Shown in pieces: positions 24,281 to 34,633 of a DNA stretch of 64,000 bases. The notes beneath the pieces were generated by a model. The model ran no database searches and was not told the origin of the DNA. It saw nothing but the letters and a program-made list of their open reading frames with translations. A program made the translations under genes and the position numbers. The DNA lies in NCBI GenBank assembly GCA_001464735.1, contig LNDU01000042.1, forward strand, positions 1-64,000, read 5' to 3'. Numbering within the stretch: position 1 is the first letter of the stretch; each line of letters opens with the position of its first letter. Origin of the DNA: Nitrospira sp. Ga0074138. GTDB taxonomy: Bacteria > Nitrospirota > Nitrospiria > Nitrospirales > Nitrospiraceae.

Positions 24281-24601
24281 ATGATGGATGGGTTTCAGAA
24301 AGTTGCACAGATCGATGAGGTACCTCCGGGAAAGTCAAAAATTGTCTCGGTTAATGACCGTCCGCTCGCGTTGTTCAACGTCGAGGGGAAGTTGTACGCC
24401 ATCCATAATAGCTGTCCCCATGAAGGGGGTCCGCTTATTGAGGGGAGACTCAAGGGGTATGTCATTGCCTGCCCTTGGCATGATCTGGCGTTCGACATCA
24501 GAAATGGGCAAGGCACCGACGGTGGCGGTTATTGCGTAGGGAGCTACGAAGTCCGGGTGGACGGGAATGATATTTTGATTGGCTCTCGGCGGAAAGCATA
24601 A
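24281..24601 (+). CDS. Rieske [2Fe-2S] ferredoxin
   Basis: A 106-aa soluble Rieske protein like the small subunit of nitrite reductase or dioxygenase ferredoxins. The cluster motifs are SCPHEGGPL (CxH) and CPWHDLAFD (CxxH), 17 residues apart. There is no signal peptide or membrane anchor, so it acts in the cytoplasm. It lies between DUF192 and a chagasin-like gene; no oxygenase is nearby, so its partner is unknown. Confidence 0.92.
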   Translation: MMDGFQKVAQIDEVPPGKSKIVSVNDRPLALFNVEGKLYAIHNSCPHEGGPLIEGRLKGYVIACPWHDLAFDIRNGQGTDGGGYCVGSYEVRVDGNDILIGSRRKA

Positions 24602-24654
24602 AAAGGGAAATCAGGTGGAACGGGTGTCTTCGCGACACGGATCGGGATATCGAC

Positions 24655-24993
24655 GTGAGTATTTCCAGTGCCGATCACAACCCTACGCTAGACGGCAGTG
24701 ATTGCCGCGTGGTAACGGTCGACCAGCCATTCGTCATCCATTTATGGGAAGATCGCACCAGAGGTGAACAGTGGGTGCCGTCCTATGATGCCAAAGGGCT
24801 TGCTCTTCTCAACGATGAATTTCTCCGCATCGCGAGTAATAACGCCGTAGAAAACGGGCAACGCATCTTCGAATTTCAAGCCGTGCAGTCCGGGGTCTAT
24901 CAGCTGATTTTCGAAAAGCGCATGGGGTGGAAATTTACCGCGGAAGACCGGCGCGTATTCAGAATCGAAGCTGGACCGCCATCGAGGAATTGA
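24655..24993 (+). CDS. Chagasin-like (I42) protease inhibitor domain protein
   Basis: A 112-aa protein from a GTG start. The beta-sandwich pattern of I42 inhibitors is seen: VVTVDQPFVIHLWEDRTRGE with an EQWVPSYDA loop, then RIFEFQAVQSGVYQLIFEK and a final MGWKFTAEDRRVFRIEA strand pair (the Gx4F...W signature). I42 proteins inhibit papain-like cysteine proteases, but the canonical NPTTG loop is not conserved, so inhibition is uncertain. There is no signal peptide. The stop lies 4 nt before the next gene. Confidence 0.65.
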   Translation: MSISSADHNPTLDGSDCRVVTVDQPFVIHLWEDRTRGEQWVPSYDAKGLALLNDEFLRIASNNAVENGQRIFEFQAVQSGVYQLIFEKRMGWKFTAEDRRVFRIEAGPPSRN

Positions 24994-24997
24994 GCTA

Positions 24998-25837
24998 ATG
25001 CCGGATATCGCGTTCATCAACGGTCGTTTTTTGCCTTGGGAGGAGGCGACCGTTTCCATCGATGATCGAGGTTTCCAATTCGGAGATGCCGTCTACGAAG
25101 TCATTCGCACGTATCGAGGGGCGCCGTTCGAGTTTGCCGCACATCTTGCCAGGCTGAATAGGAGTGTGGGGGAACTGTCGCTTCGCCAACCCTATACCAG
25201 GGAGCAATGGACACGGTGGATTCAACAAGGACTTAGCCTGGCCGGATATCAAGATGCCAAGATCTACATCCAGATCACCAGGGGGGTGGCTCCCCGCGAG
25301 CATAGTTTTCCCGCCGATACTCTTCCAACGGTTGTGATGACCATCAGGGAGTTTCATCCTCTGGCGCCAGATGTCCGCCGCACCGGCGTCAGCGCATGTA
25401 CTAGAGAGGATCTTCGGTGGGGGCGTTGTGATATCAAGAGCGTCAATCTTCTGGCCAACGTCCTTTCCCGTGAAGAAGCGAAGAAGGCCGGCGTCTTCGA
25501 AACGATATTAGTCAGAGACGGTTTCGTCATGGAAGGTGCGCTGAGCAATGTCATGGCGATTCAGGATGGGGTGGTCATGACGGCTCCTGAAGGTCCTCGA
25601 ATTCTATCCGGCGTCACGCGAACGGTGGTCTTGGAGTTAGCAAAAAAGGACAACATTGTCATCGAAGAACGGTTCATACCGGTCGATGCTCTGTATCGCG
25701 CAGATGAAGTATTTCTGACGGGAACCACGATCGAAGTACTCGGTGTTGTCCGGATCGATGGAAGAACTATTGGCTCTGGCCAGCCGGGTCCCATCACAAA
25801 AACACTGGCTGCTCGCTGGGCTATGTTGACCGGCTAG
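24998..25837 (+). CDS. dat: Class IV aminotransferase (D-alanine aminotransferase-like)
   Basis: A 279-aa fold-type IV PLP enzyme. The catalytic Lys is in CDIKSVNLLANVLSREEAKK (near residue 147), and the phosphate-binding end reads FLTGTTIEVLGV. FINGRFLPWEEATVSIDDRG and QFGDAVYEVIRTY are family N-terminal motifs. The overall type fits D-amino-acid aminotransferase (D-Ala and D-Glu for peptidoglycan). Branched-chain aminotransferases are longer and differ in the N-terminal motif. It is followed by a small hairpin terminator. Confidence 0.85.
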   Translation: MPDIAFINGRFLPWEEATVSIDDRGFQFGDAVYEVIRTYRGAPFEFAAHLARLNRSVGELSLRQPYTREQWTRWIQQGLSLAGYQDAKIYIQITRGVAPREHSFPADTLPTVVMTIREFHPLAPDVRRTGVSACTREDLRWGRCDIKSVNLLANVLSREEAKKAGVFETILVRDGFVMEGALSNVMAIQDGVVMTAPEGPRILSGVTRTVVLELAKKDNIVIEERFIPVDALYRADEVFLTGTTIEVLGVVRIDGRTIGSGQPGPITKTLAARWAMLTG

Positions 25838-25842
25838 TGCCC

Positions 25843-25871
25843 TTGCTTTGCACCGGGGTGCATGGTATGGT
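25843..25871 (+). promoter_or_regulatory. Possible promoter of the rimP-nusA-infB operon
   Basis: TTGCTT (25843-25848) and TATGGT (25866-25871) are spaced 17 bp. The inferred start near 25878 lies just before the hairpin at 25883-25902. Either that hairpin is an attenuator, or the promoter is elsewhere. Confidence 0.35.
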
Positions 25872-25882
25872 GCTGCCTCTGT

Positions 25883-25910
25883 AAGTGGGCTCATGCCCAC
25901 TTTTTTGTTT
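25883..25910 (+). terminator. Hairpin with T tract before rimP
   Basis: AAGTGGGC (25883-25890) pairs perfectly with GCCCACTT (25895-25902) around a TCAT loop, followed by TTTTGTTT. It lies 45 nt after the dat stop and only 7 nt before the chosen rimP start, so it may end dat transcription, regulate rimP-nusA-infB, or both. Confidence 0.7.
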
Positions 25911-25916
25911 GGATAC

Positions 25917-26423
25917 ATGTCAAAGGGAAATGGGCTGAGTATATCGGGTAGTAGTCATCAGCCGGTTGCCGACCGGTTGGAAAAAATCATTTCACCGATC
26001 CTATGGACGCTCGGGCTTGAATTGGTTGATGTGGTGTGCGTGGGGAAAGGTCCTCACTCGGTCGTTCGGGTTCTGATCGCTAAATCGGATGGAGTCAGCA
26101 TCACAGACTGTGAGCAGGCACATAAGGCTCTAGGACCGGCACTTGATGTGGCCGATCCATTTCCCCATGCCTATACCCTTGAAGTCTCTTCTCCGGGTCT
26201 TGATCGACCCTTCAAGAGATCCCAGGATTATCAACGGGCGATTGGAAAAGAGGTGAGTCTCAAGCTTCGACAGCCTCTCGAAGGCCAGTGGAAGATTGCT
26301 GGTCAACTCATGCAGGTGGATGAAGAGGCGGTCGTGCTGACGGTGGTTGCTGCACGGACACCTCACACGGTGAAACTGAGTCGGGACATGATTGCTGAAG
26401 CGAAGCTGGTAGTGAAGATCTAG
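25917..26423 (+). CDS. rimP: Ribosome maturation factor RimP
   Basis: A 168-aa RimP, needed for 30S subunit maturation. VADRLEKIISPILWTLGLEL and VRVLIAKSDGVSITDCEQ are the N-domain, YTLEVSSPGLDRPFKRSQDY is the family signature, and the C-terminal part is the Sm-like domain. The ATG at 25917 lacks a clear ribosome site and sits immediately after the terminator-like hairpin. It heads the conserved rimP-nusA-infB-rbfA-truB order. Confidence 0.93.
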   Translation: MSKGNGLSISGSSHQPVADRLEKIISPILWTLGLELVDVVCVGKGPHSVVRVLIAKSDGVSITDCEQAHKALGPALDVADPFPHAYTLEVSSPGLDRPFKRSQDYQRAIGKEVSLKLRQPLEGQWKIAGQLMQVDEEAVVLTVVAARTPHTVKLSRDMIAEAKLVVKI

Positions 26424-26476
26424 AGGGGCGGAACGTTGGAGCTTGCGAGTGGTAACCGGATGCAGGAGCGTGACGT

Positions 26477-27628
26477 ATGAATCGTGAACTGATTTCCGTG
26501 ATCGACGAAATCGGGCGTCAGAAAGGGATCGACAAGGCCCGAGTCATTGGGGCCATCGAATCCGCTCTGCAGACCGCCGCGAAGAAACGCTTCGGTCAGG
26601 CCGAAAATATCCAAGTGGAGATCGACCCCAAAACCGGGGAAATTTCCGTCGTCTCCAAGAAGATCATCGTAGAAACGGTCAGCAACCCAAAGGCGGAGAT
26701 CTCTCTTCAGGAAGCTCGCCAGTATGATAGCGAGGCGGAGGTTGGGGACGAAATTGGATCGCTGATCGAAATGAACGAATTGGGGAGAATTGCCGCGCAA
26801 ACGGCGAAACAAGTGATCTTCCAGAAAGTGCGCGAAGCGGAATGGGAAGCGGTTCAAAAGGAATATTCGACACGCCAGGGCGATCTCGTTACGGGAATTA
26901 TTCTTGGCATGGAGCGCCGGAATTACCTGGTGGACCTCGGAAAGACGGAGGCCATCCTGCCGATCCAAGAGCAGATTCCTCGTGAGACCTATCGGCGCGG
27001 CGATCGTGTGAAGGCGATGTTGTTGGAGGTGCGTCGTACGCCTAAGGATGTTCAAGTCATTCTGTCTCGTAGCCATCCGCAGTTCGTGGCAAAGCTCTTT
27101 GAGCTTGAAGTGCCTGAAGTTATGGAAAAGATCATTGAAATTCGATCGGTCGTTCGCGAGCCTGGAGACCGAACAAAGATCGCGGTCACGTCACGTGAGA
27201 AGGCCGTGGATCCGGTGGGAGCCTGTGTTGGTATCAAGGGCTCCCGCGTACAGGCGGTCGTTCGTGAGCTGCGGGGCGAGAAGATCGATATCATTACCTG
27301 GACGCAGGATCCGCGCGTCTTTATCGCCGAAGCCTTAAACCCGGCAACAATCGAAAAGGTCGGGATCGACGAAGAAAAGAAGTCGGCGCTCGTGGTCGCA
27401 GCCGACTCGCAATTGTCGTTGGCAATCGGGAAAAACGGTCAAAACGTCCGGCTTGCCGCGCGCTTGACCGGGTGGAAGATTGACATTATCAGCTCAACGG
27501 AATACGAGAAAGAGAAGGTCGAGCGTGATAAGGAAATTAAAGCCGCGCTTGCGGAGGAAGCTGAAGCGCAACGACTGCAAGAAGAAGCTCGGCAGGCTGC
27601 CAGAGCTGAGGAAGCAACGAGCGGATAG
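26477..27628 (+). CDS. nusA: Transcription termination/antitermination factor NusA
   Basis: A 383-aa NusA. The N-terminal RNA-polymerase-binding domain (residues 1-125) is followed by the S1 domain ([19 protein letters not shown]), then two KH domains ([20 protein letters not shown] and [20 protein letters not shown]). The protein ends with a short charged helix ([20 protein letters not shown]) and lacks the acidic repeats of E. coli NusA, as is common outside gamma-proteobacteria. It modulates pausing, termination and antitermination. Confidence 0.96.
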   Translation: MNRELISVIDEIGRQKGIDKARVIGAIESALQTAAKKRFGQAENIQVEIDPKTGEISVVSKKIIVETVSNPKAEISLQEARQYDSEAEVGDEIGSLIEMNELGRIAAQTAKQVIFQKVREAEWEAVQKEYSTRQGDLVTGIILGMERRNYLVDLGKTEAILPIQEQIPRETYRRGDRVKAMLLEVRRTPKDVQVILSRSHPQFVAKLFELEVPEVMEKIIEIRSVVREPGDRTKIAVTSREKAVDPVGACVGIKGSRVQAVVRELRGEKIDIITWTQDPRVFIAEALNPATIEKVGIDEEKKSALVVAADSQLSLAIGKNGQNVRLAARLTGWKIDIISSTEYEKEKVERDKEIKAALAEEAEAQRLQEEARQAARAEEATSG

Positions 27629-27645
27629 AATACGGAATCGTCCTC

Positions 27646-30216
27646 ATGGCTATGCGCGTATACGAACTTGCGAAGAAGTTAGGCATGGAAAATCGAGTGC
27701 TTATCCCCGAGCTCAAGAAGCTGGGGGTCTCGGTTTCATCTCACAGCAGTGCGCTCGATGAAGAAATCGTTCAGAAGGTGTTGGATAAGTTGGCCGCAAA
27801 ATCGAATAGCCAAGGGACGGGAATCGAGAGAGAGGTCGGTGCAAAGTTGGCGGAGCATACGAGTCAGGGGAAAACTGTGGCGGCAAAGGGACTGGTTGTC
27901 GAAGAGCCGATCAAGCCTGATAAGCGGCGCATTCTCATCAAGCGAAAGAAGGAAGAGGAGCCGATCGAGGCCATTGCGTCAGCCTTGATCGCTGAGACTG
28001 AACGTTCAGCGCAACCCGAGTCCTCAAGTATTGTGCCGACACCGGCTTCAGCGGTTGACCACCTTACTAGCGATGCCCCAGTCGACCGCAGTCTTCCCGT
28101 GGAAGAAGGACCGGGCGAGGTTGCTCCATTCGCACCGGTACCACTCGTTGCGAAACAGGAAGCGCCGCCGGCCAAGCCAATCATCGCGCCGACAATACCC
28201 GGGGTGGCGACTCTGGAGTCTGTCACCAGCAAAAAGAAAAGCATGGCATTCGAGGCCATCGAGGCAGAGGCACTCAAAGAAAAGCTCAAGAAAGCGAAAA
28301 AAACAGGCCGTCCTAAGGACGAGCAGCAAGATGTGAAATTGCGTGAAGACGCCGCCCGCTGGCAAGACCTTCGTGCCATTCCGGTGCAACGCCGCGATGA
28401 CCGATCGAAGCATGTCCACCATAGCACCCCGGGGGAAATCACCAAGCCACGTCGCAAGAGCGTGAAAATAACCCCTCGGACAACGGTAAAAGAATTCGCC
28501 GAGTTGATCGGTCAACGGCCGGCGGACATCGTTCGGAAACTGATGGATATGGGGCAAATGTTGACGTTTCATCAACCTATGAGTCTGGATGCTGCATCGA
28601 TTTTCGCCGAGGAAAGCGGAGTCAAAGTTGAAGTCTCGGTCGAGAAAATTGGGGACGAGTTGCTGCACGATATCATTGAGACGGGCGGTGATGAACGGCC
28701 GGAACCTCGACCACCGGTGGTGACCATTATGGGGCACGTCGATCACGGGAAGACGTCGCTTCTCGATGCCATTCGCCAAACAAAAGTGGCCGAAGGGGAA
28801 GCCGGTGGCATTACCCAGCATATCGGCGCCTATACCGTCTCCGTGCGCGGCAAGCAGGTAACCTTTCTCGACACTCCCGGTCACGAGGCTTTTACGGCTA
28901 TGCGATCTCGTGGAGCGAAGGTCACAGATATCGTCATTTTGGTTGTTGCGGCAGACGACGGTGTGATGCCGCAAACTATCGAAGCGATCAATCATGCCAA
29001 GGCAGCCGGAGTGCCGCTGATCGTGGCGATAAATAAGATCGACAAGCCGACCGCCAATTCTGATCGGGTCAAAAACGCTCTCTCGGAACATGGGCTGATT
29101 TCCGAAGCTTGGGGTGGCGATACCATTATGGTCGAGGTGTCTGCCAAGCAGAAAACGGGTCTTGATACCCTCCTCGAGATGATTTTGCTTCAGGCGGAAG
29201 TACTTGAACTCAAGGCGGATCCACACAGACAGGCGAAAGGCACCGTCATCGAAGCCAAGATTGAACGCGGGCGTGGTCCGGTTGCGACGGTGTTGGTCCA
29301 GAGCGGGACTCTACGGGTTGGGGATGCCTATGTCGTCGGAACATTCAGCGGGCGTGTTCGGGCTCTCATCAGCGATCGCGGTGAAAAAGCACAGCAGGCA
29401 GGGCCGTCCATTCCGGTGGAGGTCATCGGATTGCCGGGCGTTCCATCGGCGGGGGATGTCTTCCATGTCGTTTCCAATGAGCGAGTCGCCCGAGAGATCG
29501 CGGAGGAACGAGCGCAAAAGCGTCGGGCGGCAGAACTAACCGGCCCTGCGAAAGTTACCTTGGATGATCTCTTTGCGAAGATTCAAGAAGGATCTGTGAA
29601 GGAGTTGGCCATTGTTATCAAGGCCGACGTGCAAGGATCTTCGGAAGCATTGGCTGGCGCGGTCGAAAAGCTGTCGACGAATGCCGTCAAGCTACGCGTG
29701 ATTCATAGCGGAGTTGGTGGGGTTATGGAATCTGATGTGTTGCTTGCTTCCGCGTCGCGAGCCATCATCATCGGTTTCAATATCAGGCCAGAACCAAAGG
29801 CAGCTGCATTGGCCGAACAGCAGGGTGTCGATATCAGGCTCTACACGATCATTTATGACGCCATTGCGGACATCAAGGCTGCGATGGAAGGCTTGCTCGA
29901 GCCGACCCTGAAAGAGCGCGTGTTGGGACGAGCGGAGGTACGGCAGGTCTTTACCATTCCAAAGGTCGGAGCCGTAGCCGGGGCGTATGTGATTGATGGC
30001 ACGATCTCTCGGTCAAGCGTCGGAGTCCGAGTGATTCGGGACAATGTAGTGGTCTATCAAGGTAAACTTGGTTCGTTGCGGCGGTTTAAAGATGATGTGC
30101 GTGAGGTGCAGCAGGGGTATGAATGCGGATTGAGCGTCGAAAACTTCAACGATGTCAAATCCGGCGATATCATTGAGGCCTATGCAGTCGATAAGATCGC
30201 GGCGAAGCTCGAGTAG
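27646..30216 (+). CDS. infB: Translation initiation factor IF-2
   Basis: An 856-aa IF-2 GTPase that brings initiator tRNA to the 30S subunit. The N-terminal IF2_N domain ([19 protein letters not shown]) is followed by a long charged linker (residues about 60-270), a second IF2_N-type domain, and the G domain with [10 protein letters not shown] (near residue 363), DTPGHEAF and NKIDKP. Domains II, C1 and C2 follow to [17 protein letters not shown]. The gene begins 17 nt after nusA. Confidence 0.97.
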   Translation: MAMRVYELAKKLGMENRVLIPELKKLGVSVSSHSSALDEEIVQKVLDKLAAKSNSQGTGIEREVGAKLAEHTSQGKTVAAKGLVVEEPIKPDKRRILIKRKKEEEPIEAIASALIAETERSAQPESSSIVPTPASAVDHLTSDAPVDRSLPVEEGPGEVAPFAPVPLVAKQEAPPAKPIIAPTIPGVATLESVTSKKKSMAFEAIEAEALKEKLKKAKKTGRPKDEQQDVKLREDAARWQDLRAIPVQRRDDRSKHVHHSTPGEITKPRRKSVKITPRTTVKEFAELIGQRPADIVRKLMDMGQMLTFHQPMSLDAASIFAEESGVKVEVSVEKIGDELLHDIIETGGDERPEPRPPVVTIMGHVDHGKTSLLDAIRQTKVAEGEAGGITQHIGAYTVSVRGKQVTFLDTPGHEAFTAMRSRGAKVTDIVILVVAADDGVMPQTIEAINHAKAAGVPLIVAINKIDKPTANSDRVKNALSEHGLISEAWGGDTIMVEVSAKQKTGLDTLLEMILLQAEVLELKADPHRQAKGTVIEAKIERGRGPVATVLVQSGTLRVGDAYVVGTFSGRVRALISDRGEKAQQAGPSIPVEVIGLPGVPSAGDVFHVVSNERVAREIAEERAQKRRAAELTGPAKVTLDDLFAKIQEGSVKELAIVIKADVQGSSEALAGAVEKLSTNAVKLRVIHSGVGGVMESDVLLASASRAIIIGFNIRPEPKAAALAEQQGVDIRLYTIIYDAIADIKAAMEGLLEPTLKERVLGRAEVRQVFTIPKVGAVAGAYVIDGTISRSSVGVRVIRDNVVVYQGKLGSLRRFKDDVREVQQGYECGLSVENFNDVKSGDIIEAYAVDKIAAKLE

Positions 30217-30323
30217 CAGCCGAAGGATTTTTATTGTAGCCTCTTACCTGAAAGGCCTGACAAGCTCATGAAGCTGAATCATGGCGCCTCTATTGTGAGC
30301 CGACACTAACCCGAACCCTGGCC

Positions 30324-30605
30324 ATGGTTGTGGGGCTATACACCGTCGAGTTATTCATCTCAGGGAGCCAGTCGCTTAAAGACAAGCGGCAAGTTCTTCA
30401 TGGAATCAAGGACAGGCTTCGTGGCAAGTTTAACCTCTCAGTCGCCGAAGTGGATGGCCAGGATCTGTGGCAGAAGGCTATTCTTGGAATGGCTTGTGTG
30501 TCGAATGAGCGTAGCCACGTAAACCAGGTGCTTGAACAAGCGTTGAATCTAATCAAAAGCATGCCAGCAGTTGAAGTGTCACGAGCCCAGTTGGAATTAC
30601 TCTAA
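30324..30605 (+). CDS. DUF503 protein
   Basis: A 93-aa DUF503 (YlxP-like) protein: VVGLYTVELFISGSQSLKDK at the start, KRQVLHGIKDRLRGKFNLSV, and the VAEVDGQDLWQKAILGMACV core. YlxP-type proteins lie beside infB and rbfA in many bacteria, and a role in ribosome assembly has been suggested. A 107-bp gap after infB holds no gene. Confidence 0.9.
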   Translation: MVVGLYTVELFISGSQSLKDKRQVLHGIKDRLRGKFNLSVAEVDGQDLWQKAILGMACVSNERSHVNQVLEQALNLIKSMPAVEVSRAQLELL

Positions 30606-30647
30606 CCTCCCTGTCATGCTTGCGACTGATAATGTTGGGTAAGGAAG

Positions 30648-31058
30648 ATGTCGAAGACGGCCTATAAAAGGGCAGACCGAGTGGCTGACCAGATTCGCAT
30701 GGAAGTGGCGGATATTCTCATGCGGAAAATCAAGGATCCTCGGGTCCATGACGTCACTGTTACCGATGTCGAGTTGACAGCGGATTTGCGCATCGCGCAT
30801 ATTTTTGTCACGACCCTGGAAACCGGGGAAGCCGAGCGCGATGTCTTTACTGGCCTCTCAAAAGCCAGTGGGTTTGTACGGTCGGAATTAGGACGGCGGC
30901 TCTCGCTCCGCTACCTCCCGGATGTGATTTTCAAGAAGGATATCAGTGGACCTCGCGGTGACCGGATCATGCAGCTCTTGGAAGGCCTACATGGGGAATC
31001 TGACCAGCAGAAAACCCAGGACTCTCCGAGCAGTGCTCAGAAGATCACGGACTCTTAA
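30648..31058 (+). CDS. rbfA: Ribosome-binding factor A
   Basis: A 136-aa RbfA, a cold-shock 30S assembly factor with one KH-type domain. RADRVADQIRMEVADILMRK and KDPRVHDVTVTDVELTADL are clear family motifs, with FVRSELGRRLSLRYLPDVIF in the middle. A short polar tail follows. The gene ends 4 nt before truB. Confidence 0.95.
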   Translation: MSKTAYKRADRVADQIRMEVADILMRKIKDPRVHDVTVTDVELTADLRIAHIFVTTLETGEAERDVFTGLSKASGFVRSELGRRLSLRYLPDVIFKKDISGPRGDRIMQLLEGLHGESDQQKTQDSPSSAQKITDS

Positions 31059-31062
31059 GGGT

Positions 31063-32013
31063 ATGGACCGGACAAGTATTAGAACGGACCTGGGTAATGC
31101 CTTGGAGGGAGTTCTCGTTGTCCATAAGGAAGCCGGCTGGACTTCACACGATGTCGTCGCCAAGGTCCGGAGTTTATTGAGGGGAAGCAAAGTCGGTCAT
31201 GCTGGTACGCTGGATCCTAGTGCCACGGGTGTTTTGCCAATCCTTGTCGGACGGGCCACGAGAATTGCTGAGTACCTGATCGATTGGGATAAGGAGTACC
31301 ACGCCGTCATGCGCCTGGGGGAAGCGACCGACACCCAGGATGCAACCGGGCAGGTTTTGAGCCGGGTCGATCCAGGCGCGATCACGGAGGATATGCTTCA
31401 GGCAGTGATCGCTCGATTCCGAGGAGTGCAGCAGCAATTGCCACCGATGTACTCAGCTGTGAAAGTTGGCGGACGGCCGCTGTATAAAGCAGCCAGGGCA
31501 GGCAGGACGGTCGATCGGGCAGAGCGGTCGATTGCCATTCATCAGCTGGAGATCGTGGCCGTTCACGGTCGTGACGTGGCCCTGCGCATTGTGTGTTCCA
31601 AAGGCACATATGTACGCACCTTGTGTGCCGACATCGGACAAGCGTTAGGGGTCGGCGGGCATCTCTATGCTCTCGAGCGTCACCGTGTCGGCCCACTGTC
31701 AATCGAACAGGCAGTGACGATTGATCAAGTTGCCAGCCATCTCACGATGGGAACTCTCACGAGGCAATTCATTTCGTTGGATCAACTCCTCGTCCAATTC
31801 CCAGCAGTAGTTGTGAACGCGGAGCAGGCGCAGCGTGTCTTGAATGGCTCACCAATTTTTCCGGTAGGAGTCGGGCAACTCCCACCTGCCCATTCCACGG
31901 TTTCAGTACGTCTCAAGGATGAAGCCGGTCAGTTGTTGGCCATTGGAACTCACGATACCAGCCGCGTGGGGTCGATTCGAATTCGCAAAGTCCTGAGTCT
32001 CTTGAGTCATTAA
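31063..32013 (+). CDS. truB: tRNA pseudouridine-55 synthase
   Basis: A 316-aa TruB, forming pseudouridine 55 in the tRNA T-loop. The catalytic motif [13 protein letters not shown] places the nucleophile at Asp51. [34 protein letters not shown] and [15 protein letters not shown] are conserved. The C-terminal region ([12 protein letters not shown]) resembles a PUA domain. The ATG at 31063 (AAGGGT upstream) follows rbfA after 4 nt; the longer frame upstream overlaps rbfA. Confidence 0.95.
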   Translation: MDRTSIRTDLGNALEGVLVVHKEAGWTSHDVVAKVRSLLRGSKVGHAGTLDPSATGVLPILVGRATRIAEYLIDWDKEYHAVMRLGEATDTQDATGQVLSRVDPGAITEDMLQAVIARFRGVQQQLPPMYSAVKVGGRPLYKAARAGRTVDRAERSIAIHQLEIVAVHGRDVALRIVCSKGTYVRTLCADIGQALGVGGHLYALERHRVGPLSIEQAVTIDQVASHLTMGTLTRQFISLDQLLVQFPAVVVNAEQAQRVLNGSPIFPVGVGQLPPAHSTVSVRLKDEAGQLLAIGTHDTSRVGSIRIRKVLSLLSH

Positions 32014-32029
32014 TACGGAAGGAGTAGGT

Positions 32030-32299
32030 ATGGCATTGTTAAAAGAAGTAAAAAGTGAACTCATCAAGCAATATCAGCAGCATGACAAGGATTCCGGATC
32101 ACCGGAAGTCCAGATTGCAGTATTGACCCACCGGATTACGTATCTCACCGAACATTTCAAGACCCATAAAAAGGATCACCACTCGCGGCGTGGATTATTG
32201 CAGCTGGTCGGACGCCGGCGTCGTCTCCTGGACTATCTCCGCGGAGTGGAGGAAGCGCGTTACAAAACCGTGATCGACCGACTCAATATTCGCAAGTAA
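32030..32299 (+). CDS. rpsO: 30S ribosomal protein S15
   Basis: An 89-aa S15 with the full-length family sequence: [40 protein letters not shown] and [21 protein letters not shown] strong GGAAGGAG precedes the ATG. S15 binds 16S rRNA helix 22. It is in the conserved truB-rpsO-pnp order. Confidence 0.98.
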   Translation: MALLKEVKSELIKQYQQHDKDSGSPEVQIAVLTHRITYLTEHFKTHKKDHHSRRGLLQLVGRRRRLLDYLRGVEEARYKTVIDRLNIRK

Positions 32300-32393
32300 C
32301 CGGTCGAGCGAATGGCGGCGTTGACCGGCGCCATGGCATCGTTCGAATGTCCCACAGATGAACACCGACATGCGCTCACATCAAGTGTGCGGT

Positions 32394-32459
32394 GTAAGTA
32401 TGGAAAGCTGCGAAGCTGTCGAGAAGTTGCCGGATTCAGCTTTTCAACTACGCACTTAC
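32394..32459 (+). promoter_or_regulatory. Stem-loop in the rpsO-pnp leader
   Basis: GTAAGT (32394-32399) pairs with ACTTAC (32454-32459), and GAAAGCTG (32403-32410) pairs with CAGCTTTTC (32437-32445), giving a two-part stem 54 nt upstream of the pnp start. It is in the position of the RNase III/PNPase autoregulation hairpin of E. coli pnp. Function here is inferred by analogy. Confidence 0.5.
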
Positions 32460-32512
32460 TCGTTGAGCGTATCTCAGTGGGCATCTGTGGATCTAACCAG
32501 AGGAGACCATAG

Positions 32513-34630
32513 ATGATACACGTCGTAGAAATCGACATTGCAGGTCGAACCCTTCGCCTCGAAACCGGCCGTATCGCAAAGCAAGCTGATGGATCGATAT
32601 GGGCCTCGTATGGCGACACGGTCATACTTGCGACGGCCGTAGCTGCGCAAACGGCCAAGCCTGGGATCGATTTCCTTCCCTTGACCGTCGATTACCAGGA
32701 AAAGGCCTACGCGGCCGGGAAAATTCCTGGAGGCTACTTCAAGCGAGAAGGTCGACCGGCTGAAAAGGAAGTCCTGACCAGCCGCTTGATTGACCGCCCG
32801 CTCCGCCCGCTATTTCCCGAAGGCTACTACTTCGAGACGCAGGTCATTACCTCAGTTCTATCGGCAGATAAGACCGGTTCGTCCGACGTTATTGGAATCA
32901 CCGCGGCATCAGCTGCCCTCGCGGTATCGAACATTCCATTCAACGGCCCGGTGGCTGGTGTGAGGATCGGTCGCGTCAATGGTCAGCTCGTTGTCAATCC
33001 TGACCTTGAAACGATGGAGCAGAGCGAGCTGCATCTGGTAGTTGCGGGCACAGCGGATGCGGTCATGATGGTGGAGGCAGGTGCCAATGAATTATCCGAG
33101 CAGATGATGCTCGAGGCACTGGAATTGGCTCACTCCGAGATTAAGAAAATCGTCAGCAAGATTAATGAATTGGCCAAGAAGGTTGGCAGAGTGAAGAGGG
33201 TAGTTGTTGAAGAGTCGATCGATTCGGCGTTGCAGGTCGAGATCAAGGCGTTGGTGGCACAACCCATTCGTGAGGCCATCATGATTGCCAACAAGACTGC
33301 CCGGCAGGAGCGGTTGGACCAAATTCTGGCCGACACCATTGCCAAACTGAAAAAGCCAGATGATTCCTCGAGAGAACGGCACATCAAGATTGTGTTCCAT
33401 CAATTGGAATACACAGAAGTCCGGAAAATGATTTTGGAGAAGCGATCTCGCGCCGACGGACGCGGTCCTGCGGATATTCGTCCGATTACGTGTGAGGTTG
33501 GCGCCCTGCCGCGAGCCCATGGTTCTGCGATCTTTACCCGCGGCGAAACACAGAGCTTAGCGGTGGTGACGCTAGGGACGACCGACGATGAACAGCGTAT
33601 CGATGCGTTGGAAGGCGAGTACATGCGGACCTTTATGCTGCATTACAACTTTCCGCCATTCAGCGTCGGTGAGGCGAGGCCGCTTCGCTCGCCCGGACGG
33701 CGTGAGGTTGGGCACGGGGCCTTGGCGGAACGGGCGCTGAAGCCTGTCATCCCGGGCAAGGATGTCTTCCCCTACACCTTACGGATTGTGTCTGAGATTC
33801 TGGAATCAAATGGGTCTTCCTCGATGGCAACCGTGTGCGGTGGGACGCTGGCCATGATGGACGCAGGAGTTCCCATCAAAGAGCCAGTCGCCGGCATTGC
33901 TATGGGATTGATCAAAGAAGGGGACGACGTCATTATCTTGTCGGATATTCTAGGCCTTGAAGATCATCTGGGTGATATGGACTTCAAAGTGTGCGGCACC
34001 AAGAACGGTGTGACGGCACTGCAGATGGACATTAAGATTGGTGGCATTACCACAGCGTTGATGCAGCAAGCCTTGGAACAGGCCCGGTTGGGACGCCTCC
34101 ACATTCTTGGCCATATGGCGAAGGCCCTCAGCAGTCATCGCGCCGAGTTGTCGACGTTTGCCCCTCGCATCTACACGATGAAGGTCAAGCAGGATAAGAT
34201 TCGTGACATTATCGGACAGGGTGGCAAAACCATCCGGGGCATTCAGTCCGACTGCGGCGTCAAGATCAGTGTCGAAGATACCGGAATTGTGACCATCGCT
34301 TCTGCGGACGGTACGTCCTTACAAAAAGCCAAAGAGATCATCAACCGCCTGACCGAGGAAGTCGAAGTCGGAAAAGTCTATACGGGAACGGTAAGAAAGA
34401 TTATGGACTTTGGTGCCTTTGTGGAGGTGCTGCCAGGCACCGATGGGTTGGTCCATATCTCACAGCTGGCGCATCACCGAGTAAAGGCCGTGTCTGACGA
34501 GGTGGCCGAAGGCGATCAAATTCTTGTGAAAGTGTTGGAAATCGATAGACAAGGCAAGATCAGGCTTAGCCGAAAAGAAACTCTCCCCGCACCGACGGGC
34601 GGTGGTGTAAACGAGTCAGCGGGCGGGTAA
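32513..34630 (+). CDS. pnp: Polyribonucleotide nucleotidyltransferase (PNPase)
   Basis: A 705-aa phosphorolytic 3'-5' exoribonuclease. Two RNase PH domains flank a helical domain; the second holds the FFRR-like and DLSL-independent motifs EGEYMRTFMLHYNFPPFSVG and GGTLAMMDAGVP. Then come a KH domain (IIGQGGKTIRGIQSDCGVKI) and an S1 domain (YTGTVRKIMDFGAFVEVLPG). Length and domain order are normal. The gene ends 3 nt before the M16 peptidase gene. Confidence 0.97.
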   Translation: MIHVVEIDIAGRTLRLETGRIAKQADGSIWASYGDTVILATAVAAQTAKPGIDFLPLTVDYQEKAYAAGKIPGGYFKREGRPAEKEVLTSRLIDRPLRPLFPEGYYFETQVITSVLSADKTGSSDVIGITAASAALAVSNIPFNGPVAGVRIGRVNGQLVVNPDLETMEQSELHLVVAGTADAVMMVEAGANELSEQMMLEALELAHSEIKKIVSKINELAKKVGRVKRVVVEESIDSALQVEIKALVAQPIREAIMIANKTARQERLDQILADTIAKLKKPDDSSRERHIKIVFHQLEYTEVRKMILEKRSRADGRGPADIRPITCEVGALPRAHGSAIFTRGETQSLAVVTLGTTDDEQRIDALEGEYMRTFMLHYNFPPFSVGEARPLRSPGRREVGHGALAERALKPVIPGKDVFPYTLRIVSEILESNGSSSMATVCGGTLAMMDAGVPIKEPVAGIAMGLIKEGDDVIILSDILGLEDHLGDMDFKVCGTKNGVTALQMDIKIGGITTALMQQALEQARLGRLHILGHMAKALSSHRAELSTFAPRIYTMKVKQDKIRDIIGQGGKTIRGIQSDCGVKISVEDTGIVTIASADGTSLQKAKEIINRLTEEVEVGKVYTGTVRKIMDFGAFVEVLPGTDGLVHISQLAHHRVKAVSDEVAEGDQILVKVLEIDRQGKIRLSRKETLPAPTGGGVNESAGG

Positions 34631-34633
34631 CAC

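Noticed and set aside
28048..29226. 392-codon open frame antisense to infB
   Set aside because: It lies entirely within infB, shows no family motif and has a shadow-type composition.
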